DNA of 44,782 nucleotides from JAKQIM01 sp964633225 (GTDB lineage: Bacteria; Chloroflexota; Anaerolineae; Anaerolineales; UBA4823). The stretch is taken from assembly GCA_964633225.1 (NCBI GenBank), contig CAZWFQ010000028.1, positions 1 to 44,782 on the forward strand, in the 5' to 3' direction. Positions 14,946 to 23,206 of this stretch are shown here, one piece after another. Each line of letters opens with the position of its first letter. Within the stretch, counting starts at the first letter, position 1. The position numbers were made by a program, and so were the translations under genes. The notes beneath the pieces are model-generated. The model searched no databases, was not told the DNA's origin, and saw nothing but the letters and a program-made list of their open reading frames with translations.

Positions 14946-16377
14946 GTGCAGAGCTCCTTGCGGACATCACACGTCCGGCTTGTAAAGCGGCCAGCACCTG
15001 TGTGCTGATCTGGTCGGCATCACCCGCCGACAGCACCAGCAGCACATCACCGGCTTTCAGGTGGCCCACAAGAAAAGCGGTGACCTGGGCCAGATCGGGG
15101 ATAAAGTGCTTGTGTTCATGCGCCATGGCCTTCACCACCTGGCTGGCTGAAAAGCCATCGGCAGGGGCGGCCTCGCGCGAAGCGTAAATCTCAGTCACCA
15201 ACACCTCATCTGCCTGGGCAAAGGCCGTGGTGAAGGCCTCGAACAGGGTGCGGGTGCGGGAATAGGTGTGCGGCTGCCACACCACCCACAGGCGGCGGCC
15301 AATGTAACGCGAACGGGCAGCCGCGATCACAGTGCGGATCTCGGTGGGGTGGTGGGCGTAATCGTCAATCACAGCCACACCAGCCGCCTCGCCACGCAGC
15401 TCAAAACGCCGGCCCGTGCCCACAAAAGCACCCAGGGCCTGTCCGGCCTCGGCCAGGGGCAGGCCCATTTGGTGGGCCACGGCCAGGGCAGCCAGGGCAT
15501 TGCGCACATTATGCTCGCCCGGCACCTGCAAGGTCACGGCTGGGCGCAGCGCAAAGCCCGTCTCAGCCAGGGTGCAGCGTGCATCGAAGGTGAAAGCGCC
15601 GTATTGGTTAGGCACCAGGTTTTCCGCCAGGTAATCGGGCAGCAGGCTGCCAGCAGCAGGCTGCAAACCGTAGGTCAACACCTTCTGGCCCGATACGTGA
15701 GCTTCATACGCCAGGCGGGCCGAGCCAGGGTCGTCTGCGCAGGCCAGCAAGCAGCCATCTGGCGGCAGGCTTTTGGCAAATGCCACAAAAGCCTGGTAGA
15801 ACTCATCGGGGGTAGGGAAGCAGTCGGGGTGGTCGTGTTCCACGTTGGTCACCACCGCCAGCTTGGGATTCAACCCCAGGAACATACGGTCATATTCATC
15901 GGCTTCGATCACAAAGGCCCGCCCTTTGCCGGCGTGGGCATTGGCGCCCAGGTTGGCTGAGACGCCGCCGATGATGTAGGAAGGGTCCTGGCCTAAGGCA
16001 GTCAACATCCAGGCCAACATAGCGGTGGTGGTGGTCTTACCGTGCGAACCCGCCACCCCAATGCCCAGGTACCCAGCCATCAACTGGCCCAAGAAGTCAC
16101 TGCGCTTCATTACCGGGATGCCCAGGGTACGTGCCGCCTGCACTTCAACGTTGTCATCTGGCACCGCCGAGGAACGCACCACCAGGCCTGCCTGGCGCAC
16201 GTTTTCGGCACGGTGACCGATAAAGATGACCGCACCGGCCTCCTGCAGGCTGGCAGCCAAGGGCGAGAGCAGCCGGTCTGAGCCTGTGACGTGATAGCCG
16301 CTCTCAATCAGCAGCCTGGCAATCGCCGACAGGCCAGTCCCACCAATCCCGATGAAGTGCACAGAAGGTTTGCTCAC
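14938..16377 (-). CDS. murC: UDP-N-acetylmuramate--L-alanine ligase
   Basis: Cytoplasmic ATP-dependent ligase adding the first amino acid (L-Ala) to UDP-MurNAc. 479 residues. Rossmann-like UDP domain: FIGIGGTGLSAIARLL (8-23) and TGSDRLLSPL. ATP site: GSHGKTTTTAM (110-120). Central domain: VIEADEYDRMFLGLNP and NVEHDHPDCF; C-terminal: IDDYAHHPTEIRTVI. All catalytic motifs are present and length is normal. Preceded by the CvpA-like gene, followed with overlap by the 89-residue unknown. Confidence 0.98.
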   Translation of the reverse strand: MSKPSVHFIGIGGTGLSAIARLLIESGYHVTGSDRLLSPLAASLQEAGAVIFIGHRAENVRQAGLVVRSSAVPDDNVEVQAARTLGIPVMKRSDFLGQLMAGYLGIGVAGSHGKTTTTAMLAWMLTALGQDPSYIIGGVSANLGANAHAGKGRAFVIEADEYDRMFLGLNPKLAVVTNVEHDHPDCFPTPDEFYQAFVAFAKSLPPDGCLLACADDPGSARLAYEAHVSGQKVLTYGLQPAAGSLLPDYLAENLVPNQYGAFTFDARCTLAETGFALRPAVTLQVPGEHNVRNALAALAVAHQMGLPLAEAGQALGAFVGTGRRFELRGEAAGVAVIDDYAHHPTEIRTVIAAARSRYIGRRLWVVWQPHTYSRTRTLFEAFTTAFAQADEVLVTEIYASREAAPADGFSASQVVKAMAHEHKHFIPDLAQVTAFLVGHLKAGDVLLVLSAGDADQISTQVLAALQAGRVMSARSSAHD

Positions 16378-16389
16378 GCAGCCAGGCTC

Positions 16390-16941
16390 CTAAAGGAACA
16401 CAATGATCACGAAAATAAAAGCCACCACCACTGAAACGATCACGCCGGGGTAACGCCCCAGCCACAAGGCTGGCGGCACCCACTTGAGCAGGCGTGCTGC
16501 GGCTTCGCCAGTCTCCGTCATCGTATCGGTGGCTGGAGAGGTGATGTAGGGGGCAAAGGGGTAACCGGCCCGATCCATGTAGTACCACAAGCTGCCCACC
16601 ACGATGAACCCGGTAATGGCGCCCACAAAGAAGCCCAGCATCAGCTCGCGGATCTCTTCAGCCCGCTTGGTGGCTTCAGAAAAGCGTTTGACGCGCGGGG
16701 TCTGGTAACCGAAGAACAGCAGCAAGCCCAAGATGATCCAGTGGAACCAGAACAGATCCTTTGGGGCGGCATCGGCCAGCAAATTACGCGTGAATGGCAG
16801 CAGCTCTTCTACCACTGCGATCAACGCCAATGCCAGGATAACACTGAAGATCACCAGGGCATCTTTGGCCCAACCGCGCGCAGCGCCGATGATGCCAAAA
16901 ATAAAGACAAATATGTAGAAGAAGACCAGCAAGCTTACCAT
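16390..16941 (-). CDS. CvpA-like integral membrane protein
   Basis: 183 residues with four or five hydrophobic segments (about 3-21, 27-46, 65-80, 102-122, 160-183). The N-terminal pattern GAARGWAKDALVIFSVILAL resembles CvpA/colicin V production proteins, where a Gly-Arg-Gly/Trp turn precedes the second helix. CvpA proteins have been linked to envelope stability, but their activity is not known. The gene sits 3 bases after murG and 12 before murC, unusual for a dcw cluster, so it may have a wall-related role here. Assignment is by topology and a short motif only. Confidence 0.6.
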   Translation of the reverse strand: MVSLLVFFYIFVFIFGIIGAARGWAKDALVIFSVILALALIAVVEELLPFTRNLLADAAPKDLFWFHWIILGLLLFFGYQTPRVKRFSEATKRAEEIRELMLGFFVGAITGFIVVGSLWYYMDRAGYPFAPYITSPATDTMTETGEAAARLLKWVPPALWLGRYPGVIVSVVVAFIFVIIVFL

Positions 16942-16944
16942 CGG

Positions 16945-18114
16945 TCAGTTTCTCCCGTCCACGTGCAAGCCCGGCGCGGCGGCCTGGCTGAGCAAAGCGG
17001 CAATCTGTTGGGCGGCATCAGGGCGAGCCAATTGGCGCATGGCCTGTGCCATCTTTTGGTGGCGCGGCAGGTCGGTCAGCAGGCTGCGCACCAGTGGAAC
17101 GATCTGGGCGGGCAAGTCTGCATCTTCAACCACTTCAGCCGCACCGCGGCTGGCAAGGTAGTCTGCGTTGACGCGCTGGTAGCGCCAGGCGTAAGGGTAA
17201 GGCACCAGGATGGCCGGCAGGCCAAACAGCGGCAGCTCACCCAGGCTCGAGGCCCCCGCTCGCGTCAGAGACAGGTCGGCGCAAGCCAGGGCCGCCGCCA
17301 TCTCGGCGTGCAAATAGGGGTAGAGGCGGTAGCGAGCAGCCTGCTCAGGCGAGAGGCTGAGACGACCCTGTTCAACATCGGCCCAATCCAGCTTGCCGCT
17401 GATGTGCAGCACCTGGATGTCTTGCAACAGGTCAGGCAGGGCTGCCATCACCGCCCGGTTGATCGAACGCGAGCCTTTGCTGCCGCCAGAGACCAACAGC
17501 ACGGGCAGGTCTGGGCGCAGGCCAAATACCTGGCGAGCAGCCGTTTTTCCCTCTGCCTGCAGGCGAACAGCAGCCTCCAGCAGATCGGGGCGCAGGGGGT
17601 AGCCGGTCACGCTCAGGTTGCGGCGCCCGGCAAAATACGGGAGCGAATCTTCGGTTGTCAACGCAATACGATCTGCAAAGCGGGCCAGCGTCTTGAGGGC
17701 CAACCCCGGCTCGATATCGGGCACGTAAAGCAGGGTCCGGCCAATCCCAGAGAGGCGCGCCGCCAGGGCCACGGGCACAGCCACGTAGCCGCCGGTGAAG
17801 AGCAGCACATCGGGGCGGAATTGGCGCAGCAGCCCAAAGGAGGCCAGCAGGCCGCGCCCCAACTGCCACAGGTTGCCCGGCAGGCTGCGTAAGCCCACGC
17901 CGTGCACACCAGCCGCAGGAATGGCCGCATACTGCACACCTGCCAGCGCTTCACGCTTCACCAGGTCTGCCTCCATGCCTCCCACGCCACCGACCCACAT
18001 GGTCTGTGACGCGGCCGGATCAGTTGGCGGATAAGCCGCCATTAGATGCTGCAGGACGGCCAGAGCGGGATACACGCCGCCGCCGGTCCCCCCTGCGCAG
18101 ATCAACAACCGCAC
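16945..18114 (-). CDS. murG: UDP-GlcNAc:lipid I N-acetylglucosaminyltransferase (MurG), variant
   Basis: GT-B glycosyltransferase converting lipid I to lipid II at the inner membrane face. 389 residues from GTG 18114 with AAGGAG 10 bases upstream. The first glycine loop is CAGGTGGGVYPALAV, where the family consensus is GGTGGHxxPA: the His is replaced by Gly. The second loop is LLVSGGSKGSRSINRAV, close to the usual GGSQGA. The donor-site region reads PYPYAWRYQRVNADYL where HQxxNA is usual, and DIEPGLALKTL replaces the usual QNxxPG. Position between ftsW and the CvpA-like gene supports MurG. Its 5' end overlaps ftsW by 95 bases. Confidence 0.9.
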   Translation of the reverse strand: MRLLICAGGTGGGVYPALAVLQHLMAAYPPTDPAASQTMWVGGVGGMEADLVKREALAGVQYAAIPAAGVHGVGLRSLPGNLWQLGRGLLASFGLLRQFRPDVLLFTGGYVAVPVALAARLSGIGRTLLYVPDIEPGLALKTLARFADRIALTTEDSLPYFAGRRNLSVTGYPLRPDLLEAAVRLQAEGKTAARQVFGLRPDLPVLLVSGGSKGSRSINRAVMAALPDLLQDIQVLHISGKLDWADVEQGRLSLSPEQAARYRLYPYLHAEMAAALACADLSLTRAGASSLGELPLFGLPAILVPYPYAWRYQRVNADYLASRGAAEVVEDADLPAQIVPLVRSLLTDLPRHQKMAQAMRQLARPDAAQQIAALLSQAAAPGLHVDGRN

Positions 18115-19237
18115 GATTGAATGGCTCCTTTCCTTGTTCTTGCAGCTTCTTTTCAGAAAGCCGCGAGACGTTCAAAATGATCCCAACTGCCGTCATTGTC
18201 ACCAGCAGGTTCGAGCCGCCAGCGCTGATGAAAGGCAGCGCATTGCCAGCAAAGGGCATCAGGCCCACCATCACTGCCATGTTAATGCAGGCTTCGGTCA
18301 CCAGCCACAAGCCTAGCCCGCCCGCCAAGAGCGATCCGAGCTGGTCGGGGGCGCGGCGAGCAATTTTCAGGGCACGCCACATGAACAAAAGGTACAAGAT
18401 CACCAGTACCGAGGCCCCCAGCATACCCATCTCTTCGCCGACCACTGCAAACACGCTGTCGGTATGCGGGAAGGGCAGGCCGAACAACTTGGTCTCCGAT
18501 TTGCCAATTCCAACACCCAGCCAGCCGCCCTTCACAAACGCCTCAAGGGCGCGGCGGACGTGCTCAGAATATTCCAGGGGATTGCTCAGGCCAATCCAAA
18601 AGCTGCCCAGGCGCTCGGTGCCGGTGGGGAAAATGCCCGAACGCAGCACAATGAAGCCGACAACAGAACCAAGCACCAAGACCACCACCAACTGCCGCAA
18701 ATCGCCGCCCGCCAGGAAGAACATCATGATGCCCAATAAGATGACCGTGATCAGGGCGCTCAGGTCGGGCTGCAAACCAATAAAACCACCCACCAGCCCC
18801 AAGATGACACCCAGGGGTATCAGCCCAAAATTCACATCTTGAAGCTGATCCCGGCGGTTATACAACCACACCGAGAGGTAAATCACGATCACCAGCTTAG
18901 CCAGTTCTGAAGGCTGAACCGAGCCGCTGAACAAGCTGCGGACTGCGCCCAGGCGCTCATCCTGGATAAAGAGCACAATGATCAGGCCGCCCAGTGCCCC
19001 CAGCATGGCTGGCACTGCCAACCGGCGCCAGATGTGGTAATCCATCCAGGTCATGAGCATTGCCGCCAGGGTGCCCAGGCCCAACCAGATCAACTGGCGT
19101 TTGAACACGTAGGTCTCAGAGCCATACATCTGGTATGAGAAATCAGCACTGGCTGAATAGACCATCAGCACGCCAAAAATGACCAAAGCAGCAGTCACCA
19201 GCAAGATTGGTACATCAATTAAAGCTCGTTTACCCAT
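18020..19237 (-). CDS. ftsW: Septal peptidoglycan polymerase FtsW
   Basis: SEDS-family glycosyltransferase polymerising lipid II at the division site with FtsI. 405 residues with about ten membrane segments from residue 8 to 370. SEDS motifs: VQPSELAKL, GLQPDLSALITV, PHTDSVFAVVGEEMG containing the catalytic Asp (about 260), and FAGNALPFISAGGSNLL. ATG 19237 overlaps the murD stop by 19 bases. The last 31 residues, Arg-rich (GDRRRRVSRSGRP), are encoded in the 95 bases shared with murG in another frame. Confidence 0.96.
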   Translation of the reverse strand: MGKRALIDVPILLVTAALVIFGVLMVYSASADFSYQMYGSETYVFKRQLIWLGLGTLAAMLMTWMDYHIWRRLAVPAMLGALGGLIIVLFIQDERLGAVRSLFSGSVQPSELAKLVIVIYLSVWLYNRRDQLQDVNFGLIPLGVILGLVGGFIGLQPDLSALITVILLGIMMFFLAGGDLRQLVVVLVLGSVVGFIVLRSGIFPTGTERLGSFWIGLSNPLEYSEHVRRALEAFVKGGWLGVGIGKSETKLFGLPFPHTDSVFAVVGEEMGMLGASVLVILYLLFMWRALKIARRAPDQLGSLLAGGLGLWLVTEACINMAVMVGLMPFAGNALPFISAGGSNLLVTMTAVGIILNVSRLSEKKLQEQGKEPFNRAVVDLRRGDRRRRVSRSGRPAASNGGLSAN

Positions 19238-20625
19238 TGCCTGAAAGCCTCCCCGCGCGCTTCAAAATCGCGGAATTCATCAAAACTTGTGCCGCCCGGT
19301 GAAAGCAGCACCACGTCACCGGCCTCAACCACTTCGGCTGCCGCCCGCACTGCTTCTTGCAAGCCAGCACAGTGGGTGATCGTAGCTAAACGCTGCCCAG
19401 GCCGCACTGTGCCTACTGCCCGCTGGATAAGGTCAGCGGCTTCGCCAAAAACGATCAGATGATCCACCCGCTGCTGCACCAGGCTGGCAAAATCATCCCA
19501 GGGCAGTTTCTTATCCCGGCCGCCAGCCAGCAGTACAATTGGCTCGCTGAACGAGCGAATATCAGCCATCACCCGCTCAGGCGCAGAGGCAATTGAATCG
19601 TTATACCAGGCAGCCCCGCCCCAGGTGCGCACCAGCTCTAAGCGGTGGGGCACGCCGTAGAAGGACTCAACCGCCGTCCGCATCGCCCGCGGCGGCATCC
19701 CGGCTGCGGCAGCCACAGCGCAGGCCGCCAGCACATTTTGCAGGTTGTGGTCGCCACGCAGGTGAATGCTAGCGCGCGGCATTAGCTCTATGGCCGTCAT
19801 GCCATCCGACCACATTAATAAGGGCTCGTCCTTCTGATCCAGGTAGGTGCCCACCAGGCCGCTGGAGGGTTTGTGCAAGCCAAAAGAATTCAGCCGCCCA
19901 ACCAGCTTCCCGGTCAAGGCCCAGGCCCCAGGATCGTCACGCCCCAACACAGCCACGTCGCGCGGCTTCTGGAAATCTACGATATGCGCTTTGGCAGCAG
20001 TATAAGCTTCCATGCTGCCGTGCCGGTCGAGGTGGTTGGGGGTGATGTTCAGCACCGCCGCCACATTCACCGAGCGGCTCATAATATCCAACTGGAAACT
20101 TGAAAGCTCCATCACTGCCCAATCATCTGGGCCGACCTGATCCAGCACCGAGATCAAAGGGGAGCCAATGTTTCCACCCACCCAGGCCCGGCCCCGCCTA
20201 GAGAGAGGCGAGGTCATCGACATAGCCGCAATCCGCCCCACCAGGCTGGTGGTGGTGGTCTTGCCGGCCGAACCAGTGATGCCAATCGTCCGGCAGGGGC
20301 AAGCTTCCAAAAAGATCTGCGAATCATTGGAAAGCGGAACACCGCGCCGCTGCGCTTCGACAATCAGCGGCAGGCTGAGCGGCACGCCGCCGGAGGGGCA
20401 AACCAGGTCGGCGCCAATTGCCAGGCTGATGGGGTGTTCACCGCAAACCCATGTGATCTGCCCATCCAGGCCAGCCAGTGCAGCCCGTTCTGCCTCAAGC
20501 TGAGCTGGCATACGCTGGTCATTCAAAATCACCATGGCCCGTTGTTCAGCCAGGTAGCGCGCCAAAGCCAGCCCTTGCCGGGCCGCCCCGATGATCACCA
20601 CGCGCATTCCAAACCAATTCGTCAT
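19219..20625 (-). CDS. murD: UDP-N-acetylmuramoylalanine--D-glutamate ligase
   Basis: Adds D-Glu to UDP-MurNAc-L-Ala. 468 residues from ATG 20625 (MTNWFGMRVVIIGAARQG); the open frame reaches 24 codons further back into mraY but without conserved sequence. UDP domain: VVIIGAARQGLALARYL. ATP site: GITGSAGKTTTTSL (about 115-128). Central: NITPNHLDRHGSMEAY; C-terminal: YNDSIASAPERVMA and LLAGGRDKKLPWDD with the conserved Lys. Length and motifs are normal. mraY lies 17 bases upstream and ftsW overlaps downstream. Confidence 0.98.
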   Translation of the reverse strand: MTNWFGMRVVIIGAARQGLALARYLAEQRAMVILNDQRMPAQLEAERAALAGLDGQITWVCGEHPISLAIGADLVCPSGGVPLSLPLIVEAQRRGVPLSNDSQIFLEACPCRTIGITGSAGKTTTTSLVGRIAAMSMTSPLSRRGRAWVGGNIGSPLISVLDQVGPDDWAVMELSSFQLDIMSRSVNVAAVLNITPNHLDRHGSMEAYTAAKAHIVDFQKPRDVAVLGRDDPGAWALTGKLVGRLNSFGLHKPSSGLVGTYLDQKDEPLLMWSDGMTAIELMPRASIHLRGDHNLQNVLAACAVAAAAGMPPRAMRTAVESFYGVPHRLELVRTWGGAAWYNDSIASAPERVMADIRSFSEPIVLLAGGRDKKLPWDDFASLVQQRVDHLIVFGEAADLIQRAVGTVRPGQRLATITHCAGLQEAVRAAAEVVEAGDVVLLSPGGTSFDEFRDFEARGEAFRQWVNEL

Positions 20626-20642
20626 CGCTTCTACACTATTCC

Positions 20643-21641
20643 CTAAGACAATGCAAACGCAATACCCAGCATACCTGCCAGCAAACTGATCAGCCAAAAA
20701 CGCTGCACAATTTGGGTTTCACTCCAACCCAAAAGCTCAAAATGATGGTGCAGCGGCGCCATCTTGAACAAACGCTTACCATGCGTAAGCTTAAAGTAAC
20801 CCACTTGCAGCAGCGAGCTCATCGCAATGCTGACCGGCATAATAGCGATCAGCGGCAGCACAGGCCACTGCCCGGTCATCAAAGCCACCACGGCAATGGT
20901 GGCGCCCAGGGGTAAAGAGCCCACATCGCCCATGATCAACTGCGCCGGATGAACATTGAACCACAAGAACCCAAACAGGCCGCCTACCACCGTGAAACAA
21001 AAGCGCGCCAGGTAAAGCTGCCCCTGGAAAATGGCGATGCTGCCGTACACTGCAAAGATCGTGGCTGCAATCAGGCCAGCCAAACCATCCAGCCCATCTG
21101 TCAGGTTGACGGCATTTGAAAAGCCAACGATAAAAAAGGCTGCCACCGGCACATACCACAACCCCAGGCTGGGCTGATGCTCAAGGAAGGGCACCTTGAT
21201 CTCGGGCACATCCAACACAAAGCGCAGGCCAATGGCAATGACCACTGCCAGGACGGTTTGAATGACCAGCTTGGTGCGGGCGGTCAGGCCGCGCCGTCCG
21301 GCAATGCGTTTTCCACGCAGTTTTTCCCAATCATCAATCGAGCCAAGCAGCGCAAACACCACCATGGTGCCCATGGGCAAGAAGATCGAACGCCCCACCC
21401 CGGTCAAGCCAAATAATTTGGCCGCATTCAACAACACCGTGATCAACAAGATCGGCACCAAGAAAAGCACGCCACCCATGGTGGGTGTGCCCAGCTTGGC
21501 AAAATGGCGCTGCGGTCCGTCCACACGGATCGACTCGCCAATGCGCAAGTGCCGCAACACGCGCAGCAGCGGCTCGCCCCAGATCACCGTCAACAAGAAA
21601 GCGAAGGCCGCCAGGGCCAATGCTACCGAAGCTTCTCTCAT
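20643..21641 (-). CDS. mraY: Phospho-MurNAc-pentapeptide translocase
   Basis: Membrane enzyme moving phospho-MurNAc-pentapeptide from UDP to undecaprenyl phosphate, forming lipid I. 332 residues with ten predicted membrane helices. Family motifs: KLGTPTMGGVLF, GSIDDWEKLRGKR (two catalytic Asp), NAVNLTDGLDGLA, MGDVGSLPLGA, and MAPLHHHFELLGWSE with the HHH cluster. All expected residues are present. The start overlaps the murF stop by 4 bases. Confidence 0.98.
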   Translation of the reverse strand: MREASVALALAAFAFLLTVIWGEPLLRVLRHLRIGESIRVDGPQRHFAKLGTPTMGGVLFLVPILLITVLLNAAKLFGLTGVGRSIFLPMGTMVVFALLGSIDDWEKLRGKRIAGRRGLTARTKLVIQTVLAVVIAIGLRFVLDVPEIKVPFLEHQPSLGLWYVPVAAFFIVGFSNAVNLTDGLDGLAGLIAATIFAVYGSIAIFQGQLYLARFCFTVVGGLFGFLWFNVHPAQLIMGDVGSLPLGATIAVVALMTGQWPVLPLIAIMPVSIAMSSLLQVGYFKLTHGKRLFKMAPLHHHFELLGWSETQIVQRFWLISLLAGMLGIAFALS

Positions 21642-23206
21642 GAGCGATACTCCAGCGCTGCCACAATACGATCCATGCGCATCCCGTGGGAACCTTTCAC
21701 CAACACCACATCATTTGCTTGCAGGCGTTTCTGCAAAAATTCTATCGCCTGCTCAACCGTTTCTACATCTGTGATCACTTCGCCCGGCATCCCAGCCCGG
21801 GCAGCCGCTGCCGCAATCATCCGGCCGCGCTCGCCCACCGTCACCAGAACCTGGGCGACCTCAGCCACGCGTATCCCCACCATCTCATGCCCGCGCCACT
21901 CATAGCGGCCCAATTCGAGCATATCGCCCAGCACCGCAATGCGCCGGCCTTCAATCTCGCTCAACAAGTTGAGCGCCGCCAGCATCGATTCGGGCGAGGC
22001 ATTATACGTATCATCCAACAGCAGGGCGCCGTCTTTCGAGCGCACCGCAATCAGGCGCAACTGAGTTGAAGCGCTGTGCAGCCCCGAGACGATCTCCTGC
22101 CAGGTGAGGCCTTCTGCCAGGCCAACGGCGGCGGCCCGCAAGGCTGTGTGCACAGAATGGCGCCCAATCAACGGGGCACGCATGTAGATCTGTTCTGTCC
22201 CATAGTGCAGCCAAAAGCGGATACCATCCAGCCCGCGCCCTTCCACCTCATCGGCCCACAGGTCAGCCTCTGGGTTCAACCCATAGTAGAAGACCCGCGC
22301 CTTTGTTTGGGCGCCCATCGCCCGCACCAAGGGATCATCGTAATTCAAGATTGCCACACCATCTTCGGGCAGCGCCTGCACCAATTCAGCCTTGCCGCGG
22401 GCAATCTCTTCTTGAGAGCCAGCCCGCTCGGCATGTACCGTGCCCACGTTGGTCAATACACCAATATGGGGCTTCGCCAGGCCGCACAAGAAGGAAATCT
22501 CGCCAGGAACATAAAACCCCATCTCTAACACCGCCCGCTCGTGTCCTTCGCTCAGGTTCAAGAGCGTCAGCGGAAGCCCGATCTCGTTATTCAAGTTGCC
22601 CTTGTTCTTCAAGGTGCTGTAGCGCTGGCCCAATACCTCAGCCACCACTTCTTTGGTGGTGGATTTGCCCACGCTGCCGGTAATACCAATCACCTGCACT
22701 TCCAGCCGCTCGCGCCAAAAGCGAGCAATCTGCTGGAGGGCTTGTAAGCTGTCGCCTACCCAAATACACAGCGGGCCATCAATCCCTCGCGGCGTGTGCA
22801 CAACCGAGGCAGGTGAGGCTTTCTTTGAGGCCGGTTTCTTCGGGGCTTCTTTCGCCCGGATGTCTGTCCCCAGGGCTACTGGCGGGCGCAGGCCAACCAC
22901 TTCTCCCGTCCATCCCCGGCGCAGATCCAAAACCGGGAAACGAGCGGTCATATCTTGCGAAACCAAAGCAAACGATGCACCCCGGCTGAAGGCATGCCCC
23001 ACATAATCGTGACCGTCCACCCGCTCGCCTGGCAGTGCCACGAACAAAGCACCGGGGATTACCTGACGCGAATCAATGTCGGCTTCCGTAATGAAAGCCG
23101 CTTCATAATCGGTCATTCGCGGGCGCACACCCGGATGGGATCCATCCGCCGTCAACGCCTCGACCACATCAGCCAGGGTCAGCACGTCATCTCTCCAAAC
23201 CCTCAC
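21638..23206 (-). CDS. murF: UDP-MurNAc-tripeptide--D-Ala-D-Ala ligase
   Basis: Adds the D-Ala-D-Ala dipeptide made by Ddl to finish the cytoplasmic precursor. 522 residues from GTG 23206, overlapping the ftsI stop as GTGA. N-terminal UDP domain with DSRQVIPGALFVALPGERVDG; ATP site GITGSVGKSTTKEV (174-187); NKGNLNNEIGLPLTLL; central AILNYDDPLV; C-terminal LDDTYNASPESMLAAL. Between the N-terminal domain and the ATP domain sits a Lys/Pro/Ala-rich insert (KEAPKKPASKKASP, about 119-132) that makes the protein longer than the usual 450 residues. Confidence 0.97.
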   Translation of the reverse strand: MRVWRDDVLTLADVVEALTADGSHPGVRPRMTDYEAAFITEADIDSRQVIPGALFVALPGERVDGHDYVGHAFSRGASFALVSQDMTARFPVLDLRRGWTGEVVGLRPPVALGTDIRAKEAPKKPASKKASPASVVHTPRGIDGPLCIWVGDSLQALQQIARFWRERLEVQVIGITGSVGKSTTKEVVAEVLGQRYSTLKNKGNLNNEIGLPLTLLNLSEGHERAVLEMGFYVPGEISFLCGLAKPHIGVLTNVGTVHAERAGSQEEIARGKAELVQALPEDGVAILNYDDPLVRAMGAQTKARVFYYGLNPEADLWADEVEGRGLDGIRFWLHYGTEQIYMRAPLIGRHSVHTALRAAAVGLAEGLTWQEIVSGLHSASTQLRLIAVRSKDGALLLDDTYNASPESMLAALNLLSEIEGRRIAVLGDMLELGRYEWRGHEMVGIRVAEVAQVLVTVGERGRMIAAAAARAGMPGEVITDVETVEQAIEFLQKRLQANDVVLVKGSHGMRMDRIVAALEYRS

